Assembly: GCA_017463155.1 (NCBI GenBank)
Contig: JAFTPT010000012.1
Coordinates: forward strand, 1-39,813
Source of the DNA: Blautia sp.
GTDB taxonomy: Bacteria; Bacillota; Clostridia; Lachnospirales; Lachnospiraceae
DNA: 39,813 nt
Direction: 5' to 3'
The translations under genes were made by a program, and so were the position numbers. Shown here one piece after another: positions 16,736 through 25,815 of this stretch. A model generated the notes under the pieces. The model did not search any database. It saw nothing but the letters and a program-made list of their open reading frames with translations, and had not been told where the DNA came from. How positions within the stretch are numbered: position 1 is the stretch's first letter; the number at the start of each line of letters is the position of its first letter.

Positions 16736-17467
16736 ATGTTGAAACGATTTGTTTGTATCCTGATGACAGCGGCCATGGCAGCCGGCATAACTGCATCTGT
16801 AAATGCGGAGGAGCTGGGCGTTGTTACGGCTGATTATCTGAATGTCCGGGACGGGGCCTCCACGGCGGACGCGATCGTCGGCGGGCTTTTGAACGGCGCG
16901 GAGGTTACCATAAATGAGGTTACCGATAATGGCTGGTGTGAGATCGCTTATGGAAACGGGAGCGCCTTTGTGAGCGGCGAGTATGTAACGACCGGCGGTG
17001 AAGCCGCTGCATCGGAGCCGCAGGCAGACGCGTCCGGGACTTCGGAAGAGGCTGAGGACGCGGTTGTGGAGGATGCTGCGTCCGGCGATGCATCCGCAGA
17101 GGAAGCAAAAGAGGAAGCCGGTGAAGAAACCACAGACACCGCTTCTGAGGAGAACAGTACCTGGGACGGCCCTGTGCTGACACCGAGCGCGGGCGTCGTG
17201 TACGGACCGACCGGCAAGGAGACCTACTACAATCTGGATATGTCCGGCGTCGTCGGCATCATGCGGAGCATGGGAAACAACGATGAGTACTGGGTCCGCG
17301 AGGACGGCGTGAAGATGCTGGGCGACTATGTCATGTGCGCGGCCAACCTTTCCGTACATCCCAGAGGCTCGCTCGTGGAGAGCAGTCTCGGCACCTGTAT
17401 CGTCTGTGATACGGGCGGTTTTGCGGCGGCAAATCCAAATCAGCTGGACATTGCCGTGACCTGGTGA
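16736..17467 (+). CDS. Secreted SH3-domain protein with a C-terminal double-psi-barrel-like domain
   Basis: A 243-residue exported protein. Residues 1-24 are a signal peptide (cut after VNA). Residues about 27-86 form a bacterial SH3 domain (GVVTADYLNVRDGAS, GWCEIAYGNGSAFVSG), which usually binds wall peptides. An acidic Ala/Glu-rich linker covers about 88-148. The C-terminal part has ETYYNLDMSGVVGIM, AANLSVHPRGSLVESSLGT and VCDTGGFA...QLDIAVTW, similar to 3D/RlpA-type barrels with paired aspartates, seen in wall-lytic or wall-binding proteins. ATG 16736 has a GGGGGG ribosome site just upstream. A catalytic role is possible but unproven. Confidence 0.82.
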   Translation: MLKRFVCILMTAAMAAGITASVNAEELGVVTADYLNVRDGASTADAIVGGLLNGAEVTINEVTDNGWCEIAYGNGSAFVSGEYVTTGGEAAASEPQADASGTSEEAEDAVVEDAASGDASAEEAKEEAGEETTDTASEENSTWDGPVLTPSAGVVYGPTGKETYYNLDMSGVVGIMRSMGNNDEYWVREDGVKMLGDYVMCAANLSVHPRGSLVESSLGTCIVCDTGGFAAANPNQLDIAVTW

Positions 17468-17474
17468 AAACCGC

Positions 17475-17504
17475 TTGACGGAAGCAGGCGTCCTCTTTTA
17501 CAAT
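17475..17504 (+). promoter_or_regulatory. Promoter of the flavodiiron gene
   Basis: TTGACG (17475-17480) and TACAAT (17499-17504) are 18 bases apart, each one base from consensus. The leader is about 45 bases and carries GGAGG just before the start. Confidence 0.75.
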
Positions 17505-17553
17505 AAGGAGGAAGAACAGGGGGACGTTTCCCGAACTCAGAAGGAGGATTATG

Positions 17554-19344
17554 ATGAAGGTAACACAGGATATCAAGTATGTTGGCGTGAATGACCATCA
17601 GGTAGACCTGTTCGAGGGACAGTATATCGTTCCGAACGGCATGGCCTACAATTCCTATGTGCTGCTGGACGACAAGATCGCCGTGATGGACACGGTGGAC
17701 ATTCATTTTACCCATGAGTGGCTGGACAATGTGGCGGAAGCTCTTGGCGGACGCAAGCCGGATTACCTGATTATCCAGCATATGGAACCCGACCATGCCG
17801 GGAATATCCAGAACTTTATGAAGGTATATCCGGACACCACGATCGTCGCGAACAGCAAGACCTTCGTGATGATGGACCAGTTCTTTGACCTGGATCCCGC
17901 CACAAAACGGCAGGAGGTCAAGAACGGGGAAAGCCTGACGCTCGGCAGGCATGTGCTGACCTTCGTGTTCGCGCCGATGGTCCACTGGCCGGAGGTCATG
18001 GTGACCTATGACAGCACCGACAAGGTCCTGTTCTCCGCCGACGGTTTCGGCAAATTCGGAGCCAACGACGTGGAGGAAGAGTGGGACTGCGAAGCGCGCC
18101 GCTACTACATCGGGATCGTCGGCAAGTACGGCCCGCAGGTCCAGAAGCTTCTGAAGGCGGCGGCCGGACTGGACATTCAGATCATCTGCCCGACCCACGG
18201 CCCGGTCCTTACGGAAAACCTGGGACATTACATCGGCCTGTACGACAAATGGTCTTCCTATACGCCGGAGGATGACGGTATCGTTATCGCTTACACCTCC
18301 GTATACGGGAATACCCGGCAGGCGGTCGAGCTGCTCGCATCCAAACTGAAAGCGAAGGACTGCCCGAAGGTCGTGATCCATGACCTGGCGCGCACCGACA
18401 TGGCCGAGGCTGTCGAGGACGCGTTCCGCTACAGCAAGCTGGTCCTTGCCACGACGACCTACAATGCGGAGATCTTCCCGTTCATGCGGGAATTCATCAA
18501 CCATCTGACCGAGCGGAATTTCCAGAACCGTACCGTGGCCTTTATCGAGAACGGTACCTGGGCGCCGCAGGCCATGAAGGTCATGAAGGGCATGCTGGAG
18601 AACAGCAAGAACCTGACCTACATCGACACGTCGGTGACCATCAAGTCCGCCCTCAAGGCCGACACGAAGGAAGCCCTCGAGAATATGGCGGAGGAGCTCT
18701 GCAAGGACTACATCGCGCAGTCTCCCGACAAGGCGGACAAGAGCGATATGACAGCCCTGTTCAAGATCGGCTACGGCCTCTATGTCGTGACCTGCAACGA
18801 CGGCAAGAAAGACAACGGACTGATCGTCAACACCGTGAGCCAGGTGACCAGTGATCCGAACCGTGTCGCCGTCTGCATCAACAAGCAGAACTATTCTCAC
18901 CATATCATCAAACAGACCGGCAAGATGAACGTCAACTGCCTGTCCGTGGAGGCGCCGTTCTCCGTATTCCAGCATTTCGGATTCCGGAGCGGACGCACGG
19001 TCGACAAGTTCGCGGATTTTGAAGGCAAGCGTTCGGACAACGGACTGCTCTTCCTGACGAGCAGCATCAATGCCTTCATGTCGCTGGAGGTGGAGTCCTA
19101 TACGGATCTCGGCACCCACGGCATGTTCATCTGCCTGGTGACCGAGGCCAGGGTCATGTCCGACAAGGACACCATGACCTACACCTACTACCAGAAGAAC
19201 GTCAAGCCCAAACCCGAGACGGAGGGAAAGAAAGGCTTTGTCTGCAAGGTCTGCGGATACATCTATGAGGGTGATACCCTTCCCGACGACTTTATCTGCC
19301 CGCTCTGCAAACACGGAGCCGCGGATTTTGAACCGATCAAATAA
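17554..19344 (+). CDS. Four-module flavodiiron protein (MBL-diiron, flavodoxin, flavin reductase, rubredoxin)
   Basis: A 596-residue cytoplasmic O2/NO reductase. The MBL-like diiron domain has all expected ligands: H76, E78, D80, H81 (HMEPDH), H144, D163 and H215. A flavodoxin domain begins near 245 (YTSVYGNTRQAVELL), where FMN binds. A flavin-reductase-like domain covers about 410-545 (GLYVVTCNDGK, NGLIVNTVSQVT, FGFRSGRTVDKF). The C-terminal rubredoxin (about 556-596) has two Cys-x2-Cys iron motifs (CKVCGYIYEGD, CPLCKHG). One chain thus carries the reductase and electron carrier normally supplied separately. ATG 17554 has better ribosome-site spacing than ATG 17551. It protects a strict anaerobe from oxygen or nitric oxide. 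It has its own promoter and terminator. Confidence 0.95.
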   Translation: MKVTQDIKYVGVNDHQVDLFEGQYIVPNGMAYNSYVLLDDKIAVMDTVDIHFTHEWLDNVAEALGGRKPDYLIIQHMEPDHAGNIQNFMKVYPDTTIVANSKTFVMMDQFFDLDPATKRQEVKNGESLTLGRHVLTFVFAPMVHWPEVMVTYDSTDKVLFSADGFGKFGANDVEEEWDCEARRYYIGIVGKYGPQVQKLLKAAAGLDIQIICPTHGPVLTENLGHYIGLYDKWSSYTPEDDGIVIAYTSVYGNTRQAVELLASKLKAKDCPKVVIHDLARTDMAEAVEDAFRYSKLVLATTTYNAEIFPFMREFINHLTERNFQNRTVAFIENGTWAPQAMKVMKGMLENSKNLTYIDTSVTIKSALKADTKEALENMAEELCKDYIAQSPDKADKSDMTALFKIGYGLYVVTCNDGKKDNGLIVNTVSQVTSDPNRVAVCINKQNYSHHIIKQTGKMNVNCLSVEAPFSVFQHFGFRSGRTVDKFADFEGKRSDNGLLFLTSSINAFMSLEVESYTDLGTHGMFICLVTEARVMSDKDTMTYTYYQKNVKPKPETEGKKGFVCKVCGYIYEGDTLPDDFICPLCKHGAADFEPIK

Positions 19345-19360
19345 CAGAAGCCATGAACGG

Positions 19361-19407
19361 ACCGGCCGTGATGCTGCGATGCAGCGTCCCGGCCGGTTAT
19401 CTTTTTT
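19361..19407 (+). terminator. Terminator after the flavodiiron gene
   Basis: ACCGGCC (19361-19367) pairs with GGCCGGT (19391-19397), and an inner stem (around GCTGC / GCAGC) closes a GAT loop. TATCTTTTTT follows. Confidence 0.92.
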
Positions 19408-19443
19408 CGCTTATATAATGTCGAAACTTGCGATTTATAATTG

Positions 19444-19477
19444 TTGACACCCCGGACAAAAGGAGAGTACCATGTAG
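19444..19477 (+). promoter_or_regulatory. Candidate promoter and ATG-TAG start-stop element ahead of the T7SS locus
   Basis: TTGACA at 19444-19449 and TACCAT at 19468-19473 (18-base spacer) form a possible promoter. The same stretch holds a good ribosome site (AAAGGAGAG, 19458-19466) followed at proper distance by ATG 19472, whose next codon is TAG (19475-19477). This ATG is in frame with the real start at 19526. The two readings conflict: if the promoter is used, the start-stop element is not transcribed whole. AT-rich TATAAT-like boxes further upstream (19414-19419, 19436-19441) could instead drive transcription. Confidence 0.4.
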
Positions 19478-19525
19478 ACAGTATCCGACCGGATCAAGAA
19501 TCGAACCCTGCAGAAAGACGAGCAC

Positions 19526-21154
19526 ATGAAAAAAACAGGACTCCTTGTGTGCCTGCTGCTGTCTGCACTATCTCTTACCATACGGTGTCATGCGGAGCCG
19601 TTCCTGATGGAATCCCGCGCTGCCACAGAGGCCGACGGGATCTGCCTTTTTGCGGGCGGCCTTTCCGGGACTGCGGCGGACGTCTCCGGGCTTCTCGGGA
19701 CGGCCAGGGCGGATGTGACTCTGACCCGTGACGCCATCTTCAAGGTCAGGACCATGCTCCTTGTCGACAACTCCCGCTCGATCTCCGGCAGCAGCCAGAA
19801 GAAGATCCGTGAACTTCTGACGGCGGTCGTCGAGAACCGGAGTCCGGAGGAGACCTTCTGCCTGGCTGTTTTCGGTGAACAGCCGGTGACAATTCTGCCC
19901 TTCGGGACCTCTGCCGAAGAGGTCCGTAAGGCCATTCAGGAATTTCCCTTTACAGATCAGAATTCATATCTGCCCGAGGCGGTGCTTGTGGCGGCGGAAG
20001 TTTTCCCGGCCGCGGAAGAGCCCTGCTATGACCGGATGATCATCGCGTCCGACGGAGGCGAGACAAAGACAGGCGGCCTCACGGAGGAGGAAGTCATTGA
20101 GACGCTCCGGCAGAAGGAGATCCCGGTTTTTTCGCTGGGCTCTTTGTGGAACGGCAATCCGGAAGGACAGAGCTCTCTGGCATCCCTGGCCCGCCGGAGC
20201 GGCGGTGCCTATCTGCTCCTGCAGGAGCAGACAGCCCCGGAGGAACTGCTGCAGATGCTTGAAAAACAGAAGCCGCAGGTTGAACTATGTGTAAAAGTGC
20301 CTGCAGACCAGTGCGATGGCGGCCTCAGGAACCTGCAGCTCACATTCTCCATGGAGGATGGAAGCCGGGAAGTACTGAACCACGAGGTGCGGATGCCCCA
20401 GGCAGCGCTTCCGACCGGGACGCCGGTTCCGACGGCGACGCCGGTCCCGACGAATACACCGGTTCCGACGAGACCTCCGGCTCTTGTCCGGACGATCTCC
20501 CCGACACCGGTCCCTGTACGGGAGGCGGATTCCCTGTGGGAGATCCTGACAGGAAGAGAGAAGGCGCCCCTGGGGATCCCGCTCTTCCTGTGGCTCTTTG
20601 CTGTTTTGCTTTTGGCGGCAGGTGTTTCTGCGGCTTATTTTTACCGGAAAATGCAGAAGGACGAGGCACCGGCGGAAACGGAGCCGGAGCCGTTCAGCCT
20701 GTTCGGAGAGCCCGATGCACCCGCGGACGTTGCGGAACGGTCCTCCGGTCCGGATATGCCGGTGCGGCGCACAGAGCAGCCGCCTTCCGCCCGGACACGA
20801 AAATCATCCGCAGATGAAGAAGTGACGCAGCTTCTGTTCCCGGAGCCCGGCGAGGAGAAGCTCCTGGTCCTCCGGACGCTGAAGGAACCGGCCAGAGACT
20901 ACCAGATGCCGCTCCGGAGCGCCCTCGTGGCCGGAAAGAGCAGCCAGTCGAGCGACCTGGTCATCGAGGATGATCCGGCTGTTTCGCGCCATCACTGCAG
21001 GTTTTCCCTGGAGGACGGGGCCGTGTTCCTGGAGGATATGCAGTCCAGGAACGGGACGTGGCTGAACCGGCATAAGATCAGCGGAAAGGAGAAGGTCAGC
21101 TCGGGAGACAGGATCCGTATCGGTGATACGGAACTGGAGCTGGAGATCCGCTGA
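19526..21154 (+). CDS. VWA-TM-FHA membrane protein of the T7SS-like locus
   Basis: A 542-residue protein with clear parts. A signal peptide covers residues 1-23. A von Willebrand factor A domain follows, with metal-site motif D81-x-S83-x-S85 (LVDNSRS) and a later aspartate in IIASDGGETKTGG. A Pro/Thr linker lies at about 295-330, one transmembrane helix at about 352-373, and a C-terminal forkhead-associated (FHA) domain at about 455-542 (SRHHCRF, SRNGTWLN). The VWA part should be outside and the FHA part in the cytoplasm. The usual FHA glycine-arginine is glycine-lysine (AGKSS), so phosphothreonine binding may be weak. The stop overlaps the EssC-like start as ATGA, so the two are coupled. It probably acts in the secretion complex; the exact role is unknown. 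Confidence 0.9.
   Translation: MKKTGLLVCLLLSALSLTIRCHAEPFLMESRAATEADGICLFAGGLSGTAADVSGLLGTARADVTLTRDAIFKVRTMLLVDNSRSISGSSQKKIRELLTAVVENRSPEETFCLAVFGEQPVTILPFGTSAEEVRKAIQEFPFTDQNSYLPEAVLVAAEVFPAAEEPCYDRMIIASDGGETKTGGLTEEEVIETLRQKEIPVFSLGSLWNGNPEGQSSLASLARRSGGAYLLLQEQTAPEELLQMLEKQKPQVELCVKVPADQCDGGLRNLQLTFSMEDGSREVLNHEVRMPQAALPTGTPVPTATPVPTNTPVPTRPPALVRTISPTPVPVREADSLWEILTGREKAPLGIPLFLWLFAVLLLAAGVSAAYFYRKMQKDEAPAETEPEPFSLFGEPDAPADVAERSSGPDMPVRRTEQPPSARTRKSSADEEVTQLLFPEPGEEKLLVLRTLKEPARDYQMPLRSALVAGKSSQSSDLVIEDDPAVSRHHCRFSLEDGAVFLEDMQSRNGTWLNRHKISGKEKVSSGDRIRIGDTELELEIR
20411..20480 (+). repeat. Short tandem repeat coding a TPVPT linker
   Basis: The DNA repeats an ACGCCGGTTCCGACG-like unit three to four times and encodes PTGTPVPTATPVPTNTPVPT. 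It forms the flexible extracellular stalk between the VWA domain and the membrane helix, and its unit number may vary between strains. Confidence 0.7.
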
Positions 21155-24100
21155 TGGGTATGAAGATCACGTTTTTTACCAAAGAGGGCTGCCGGGAGGA
21201 ACGGCTTCCGGACAAGAACAACGAAGATCATTATGTGGTGCTCCCCGGGACTTTCCTGGGACTTAACGAAGCTCTCTCTGTTCATTTTGAAGTGCTGGAG
21301 GAAACATGGAGGATCTGCCCGGAGGAGGGATACGCTCTTTTCCGGGACGGGCGGGAGGTCACAGGAAGGATCGTCCTGTCCGGGAACGGGAGGCTGGAGA
21401 TCCGGGCCGGACGGGAAATACGGATCCCGCTCCTCTATACAGAGATCAAGCGGCAGCTGTATCCTTTCTCCAAATACCATGTACCCTCCGGCGTTCCGGT
21501 CAGTATTGGGCGGAGTCCGGCAAGCCTGATCAGGTGCAGGAACAGCCTGGTTTCCTCCGAGCATGCGGTGCTGATCCGAAGAGGAACCTCCTGGGAGATC
21601 CGGAATCTGAGCGAGAACGGCGTCTATGTCAATGACCGGATCGTCTGGAAGACCTGTACGGCGTCGTTCGGAGACCGGGTGCATGTGGTCGGGCTGCAGC
21701 TCGTGCTGCTTGGCCGGTATATCGCCGTGGACTGCCGGGAAGATCCTGTCACGGTCCATCCATGCCTGCTTCCCATGGGACAGGAGAAAACCGCCGGAGA
21801 CTCCGGCGCCCTGCCATCCCCGCGGGAGAGCGGGATCACCCTGATCCACCGGTCGCCAAGGATCGCGGCAGGGATGGGAGCGGAGCAGATTGAGATTGAG
21901 GAGCCTCCGTCCCTTCCCGACAAGGAGTCCGCCTCCTTCTGGCTGACGGCGGGCCCGTCCCTGACCATGATGCTTCCCATGCTGCTCGGGAGCTTCCTGA
22001 TGGCCCTTTCTTACCGGAGCAGCGGTTCATCGGGAGGAACATTCCTGTACGCGGGCATTCTGATGACCACCTCTTCTGCCGTTCTGGCAGCATTCTGGGC
22101 TTTGTTCCAGATCTATCACCAACGAAAAGAACAGATCAGTAAAGAAAATGAATCCACCTCTGCCTATGAGCGGTACCTTGCCGCAAGGGAAAAGGAGCTG
22201 CGCGACGGCTATGACGGGGAGAGGCAGAGACTTCTGGCCCTGTATCCGGCACCGCTTTCCCGGACGGGGACGACAGAGGAAGGTACGGAGCGGGGAGGAC
22301 TGTGGAACCGGAACCCGGAACACGGGGATTTTCTTGCCCTCCGGCTGGGCCTTGGTGAAGCCTGCTTTTCCACCGAGATCCGGATCCCGCCGGACAAATT
22401 CATGGTCAGGAAAAATCCGCTGTGGGACAGGCCGGCAGAGCTGAAACGAAGGTACCAGACGCTTAGGGGAATCCCAATCCTGCTGGATCTTCTGGACACT
22501 CCGCTGATCGGCCTGGTGGGAGGCACGGGAAAAGGCGGCTGCGAGACGCTGGTCCGGACGCTGGCCGTGCAGGCTGCGGCAGCGGACTGTTACACAGATC
22601 TCAGGATCGCCTTTGTTTCCAGGCGGAAGGATGCACTCTTTTCCCGGCTGCAGCAGGAACTGCGGTGGCTTCCGCACGTGTGGAAGGACGGGGGAGAACT
22701 GCGCTACATGGCCGACAACGAGGAGGATGCATCCGGCGTTCTCTATGACCTTGTACAGAACGCCGGGATCGAAGACAGGGATATGGAGGAGGCACCGGCG
22801 GATCCGGACTTACCGCATTTTCTCCTCTTCCTTTCGGACGCGTCCCTTCTCGAAGATGACGGGACAGCGTATCGCTTTTTCAGACAGCCCGGCAGGTACA
22901 GGATCACGACACTGATCCTGGCGGACGAGCAGGAGGAGCTTCCCAACGAATGTGCCTGCTTTGTGCAGAACGACGAAGATTTCAGAGGGATCGTGCGGGT
23001 CCTCCCGGAAGGGATCCGGCGGATCCCGGTCGATTTTGACCGGCCGGACGCAAAGAAGGCGGAACGGTTTGCCAGGCATCTGTCCAACTGCCGGGTCAGG
23101 GAGAGAGGGAAGAAAGGAGAGATTCCCGATCTTCTTACTTTTTTCGATATGTACCAGGTGGCCCGTGCCGAGGAACTTGGAGCCAGGGAAAGATGGCTTA
23201 AGAACAGGACCACACGAGGTATCCGCGGTATGCTGGGCCGGGGCAGCGGGGGAGAGACGGTTTACCTGGATATCCATGAGCGGTATCACGGGCCCCACGG
23301 GCTGGTAGCCGGGACGACCGGATCCGGAAAAAGTGAGACACTCCAGACGTTTATCCTTTCTCTCGCAGTCCAGTACAGCCCGGATGCCGTCTGCTTTTTT
23401 GTGATCGATTACAAGGGAGGCGGGATGGCCGGCCTGCTCGAGGGACTGCCGCATATGATCGGGGAGATCTCCAATCTGTCGGAAAGAGGAGTCCGGAGGG
23501 CCATGGTGTCGATCAAGAGCGAGAACAAAAGAAGGCAGCGGATCTTCCGTGAGTACGGGATCAACCATATTGACGCCTATACGGAACTGTACCGCGCCGG
23601 TACCGCCCCTGTTCCGATCCCGCACCTGATCCTGATCGTGGATGAATTCGCCGAGCTGAAAAGGGAGGAACCGGAATTTATGCAGGAGCTGATCAGCGTC
23701 GCGCAGGTGGGGAGAAGCCTCGGCGTTCATCTGATCCTGGCGACCCAGAAGCCGGCGGGGACGGTGGATGAGCATATTCTAAGCAACACCCGCTTCCGGA
23801 TCTGCCTGCGGGTGCAGGACCGCTCCGACAGTCTGGAACTCCTGCACAGACCGGACGCGGCCGGCATCACCCGGACGGGAAGAGGCTATCTGCAGGTCGG
23901 AAATGACGAACGGTTCGAGCTGTTCCAGTCCGGCTACAGCGGAGCCCTTTGCCCGTCGGAGGACAAAGAGAAGGAGGAGGAAGCTGTTCCTGTGGGCCTG
24001 TCGGGCCGCCCTCTCATCAACCGGACCAGGGAAGGGGCAAGGCCGGGGGAAGGCCGCGCACAGCTCGAGGCGGTACGGGAATACCTGAAAAAGACGGCGG

Positions 24101-25800
24101 ACAGCTTCGGCTTCCGGCAGACATTTTATCTTTGGCTGCCGTATCTCCCGGCATGCCTTCCTGCCGCAGCGGTGGAGGAGACGATCGAAGAGACGGGGAG
24201 CGGAAGAGGAGAAAAGGAGCTTCTGCTCGGAATGCTGGACGATCCCGAAAACCAGACGCAGATCCCGCTTACGCTTCTGCTGCCGCCGGAAGGCCATCTG
24301 GCGGTATTCGGCCTGCCGAGATCCGGAAGGACCGTCTTTCTCCAGCAGCTCCTGCTGGAGCTCTGCCTGAAAATGCGGCCGTCGGAACTCTTCCTGTATA
24401 TCCTGGATTACGGGAGCGGAGAACTGAAAGCCTTTTCGGAGGCACCGCACACGGGCGGTTACCTGACGGAGGAGGATGCGGACAGGACGGCACGGATGTT
24501 CCGGATGCTTCGCAGGATGCTGAATGAGCGGAAAAAGGAACGCCAGGGAGCGGATCCTCCGGGCAGTTCACGCCCCGCCGTTCTGCTTGTCATCGACCAT
24601 CTGGAGCTTTTCCGGGAGCAGACGAAGGAACGGTACGAGGAGGACCTGCGGCTCCTCTTTCAGGAGGGACCGTCCGCCGGTCTGTATCTGGTCCTGTCGG
24701 CGAACGGGATCGGGACACGTGACCTGCCGGGCCGGTACACGGAGTACCTTTCGGAGGTCTTCTGCCTGGAGATGGCGGACCGCTACGGTTACATGGAGGT
24801 GTTCCGGGGGACCGGGCCTCTGCCGGATCCGGAGAGGGGCATTCCCGGAAGAGGCGCCGTGGAATATGAGGGACGGGTCCTGGAATTTCAGACCATCCTT
24901 CCGGGTGCCCTTCAGGAGCCAGCCCTGCGGGAGGAGTTCCTGAAGGAAGAGCTTACGGCGCTTCATCATGAGCATGCCGGGGAGCGGGCGATTCAGATCC
25001 CATCGCTGCCGGAAAGACCGGAGACGGGGAATTTCGCGGTGCTGCCGGAGACGATACGTGCTCTGGAATCGCCCGCCTGCCTGCCCTGCGGGTACGATAT
25101 GACGACCGCGGAGGTTTTTTCACTTCCGCTGGACCGGATCTTCTGTTTCCTCATCACGGGCAGCAGAGGGACGGGCAGAAGGAATTTCCTGAACGTGCTG
25201 CTTGAAATGACCGCCAGGAAAAACGGCACGACGGTCTTTATGGACCGTTCCGCCTATGGAAACCGGGAGATGCCGGGGGAAGCTGTATTCCTCAGGACGG
25301 AGGACGAGATCTTCCGGTATTTCAGGGATGAGCTTACGCCGCTTTTAAAGGAAAGGAACCAGGCCAAGCAGTCCTTCATGGCTGAGGGCATGAAGGAAAC
25401 GGAACTGTTCCGGAGAATGTCCGGCATGTACCCGCCGGTATTTCTGCTGATCCCGGATCTCGAATGGTTTCTGGAGCTGGTCTACCGGTCCAGGAAGGGA
25501 ATGCAGGGCTTTGTGGAGATGATCTTCGAAAAAGGAGCGCTTCACAACCTGTACTTCTTTGCCATCGCGGCGGGGAACAGGAAGAAGGAACTGTCCGGTT
25601 ATCCGGCCTTCCGTTTCTTTGTACAGGACAGACAGGGGATCCGTTTCGGCGGAAGAGCCTCGGAGGACAGCTGGCTGGATTTTGAATATCTGGACTATCG
25701 TGAGCAAAGCCGGAAGCTGGAACCGGGGATCGGACAGCTTTCGCACGGACCTGAGAGCGGTCCGGCCGAGAGGATCCTTGTGCCCCTTGCCAGGGGCTGA
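21154..25800 (+). CDS. essC: EssC/YukB-like FHA-FtsK/SpoIIIE ATPase of a type VII secretion system
   Basis: A 1548-residue motor protein, the length of T7SSb EssC. Two N-terminal FHA-like domains (about 1-95 and 110-190; the second has IGRSP, SSEHAV and ENGVYVN) precede two membrane helices at about 268-287 and 298-320. Three FtsK-type ATPase domains follow. D1 has an intact Walker A GTTGSGKS (720-727) and Walker B LILIVDEFAEL (D830). D2 has GLPRSGRT (1053-1060), where lysine is replaced by arginine. D3 has GSRGTGRR (1336-1343), lacking both lysine and the Ser/Thr. Only D1 looks catalytically complete, similar to the regulatory D2/D3 of known EssC/EccC. It drives export of WXG100 substrates. 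The EsaB gene follows after 15 bases. The gene symbol is by family resemblance. Confidence 0.93.
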   Translation: MGMKITFFTKEGCREERLPDKNNEDHYVVLPGTFLGLNEALSVHFEVLEETWRICPEEGYALFRDGREVTGRIVLSGNGRLEIRAGREIRIPLLYTEIKRQLYPFSKYHVPSGVPVSIGRSPASLIRCRNSLVSSEHAVLIRRGTSWEIRNLSENGVYVNDRIVWKTCTASFGDRVHVVGLQLVLLGRYIAVDCREDPVTVHPCLLPMGQEKTAGDSGALPSPRESGITLIHRSPRIAAGMGAEQIEIEEPPSLPDKESASFWLTAGPSLTMMLPMLLGSFLMALSYRSSGSSGGTFLYAGILMTTSSAVLAAFWALFQIYHQRKEQISKENESTSAYERYLAAREKELRDGYDGERQRLLALYPAPLSRTGTTEEGTERGGLWNRNPEHGDFLALRLGLGEACFSTEIRIPPDKFMVRKNPLWDRPAELKRRYQTLRGIPILLDLLDTPLIGLVGGTGKGGCETLVRTLAVQAAAADCYTDLRIAFVSRRKDALFSRLQQELRWLPHVWKDGGELRYMADNEEDASGVLYDLVQNAGIEDRDMEEAPADPDLPHFLLFLSDASLLEDDGTAYRFFRQPGRYRITTLILADEQEELPNECACFVQNDEDFRGIVRVLPEGIRRIPVDFDRPDAKKAERFARHLSNCRVRERGKKGEIPDLLTFFDMYQVARAEELGARERWLKNRTTRGIRGMLGRGSGGETVYLDIHERYHGPHGLVAGTTGSGKSETLQTFILSLAVQYSPDAVCFFVIDYKGGGMAGLLEGLPHMIGEISNLSERGVRRAMVSIKSENKRRQRIFREYGINHIDAYTELYRAGTAPVPIPHLILIVDEFAELKREEPEFMQELISVAQVGRSLGVHLILATQKPAGTVDEHILSNTRFRICLRVQDRSDSLELLHRPDAAGITRTGRGYLQVGNDERFELFQSGYSGALCPSEDKEKEEEAVPVGLSGRPLINRTREGARPGEGRAQLEAVREYLKKTADSFGFRQTFYLWLPYLPACLPAAAVEETIEETGSGRGEKELLLGMLDDPENQTQIPLTLLLPPEGHLAVFGLPRSGRTVFLQQLLLELCLKMRPSELFLYILDYGSGELKAFSEAPHTGGYLTEEDADRTARMFRMLRRMLNERKKERQGADPPGSSRPAVLLVIDHLELFREQTKERYEEDLRLLFQEGPSAGLYLVLSANGIGTRDLPGRYTEYLSEVFCLEMADRYGYMEVFRGTGPLPDPERGIPGRGAVEYEGRVLEFQTILPGALQEPALREEFLKEELTALHHEHAGERAIQIPSLPERPETGNFAVLPETIRALESPACLPCGYDMTTAEVFSLPLDRIFCFLITGSRGTGRRNFLNVLLEMTARKNGTTVFMDRSAYGNREMPGEAVFLRTEDEIFRYFRDELTPLLKERNQAKQSFMAEGMKETELFRRMSGMYPPVFLLIPDLEWFLELVYRSRKGMQGFVEMIFEKGALHNLYFFAIAAGNRKKELSGYPAFRFFVQDRQGIRFGGRASEDSWLDFEYLDYREQSRKLEPGIGQLSHGPESGPAERILVPLARG

Positions 25801-25815
25801 CAAGAGGAAAAGCAT

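Noticed and set aside
17440-19314. 624-codon minus-strand open frame opposite the flavodiiron gene
   Set aside because: The plus strand encodes a full four-domain enzyme with all metal ligands; the minus frame is a by-product of GC-rich codon use.
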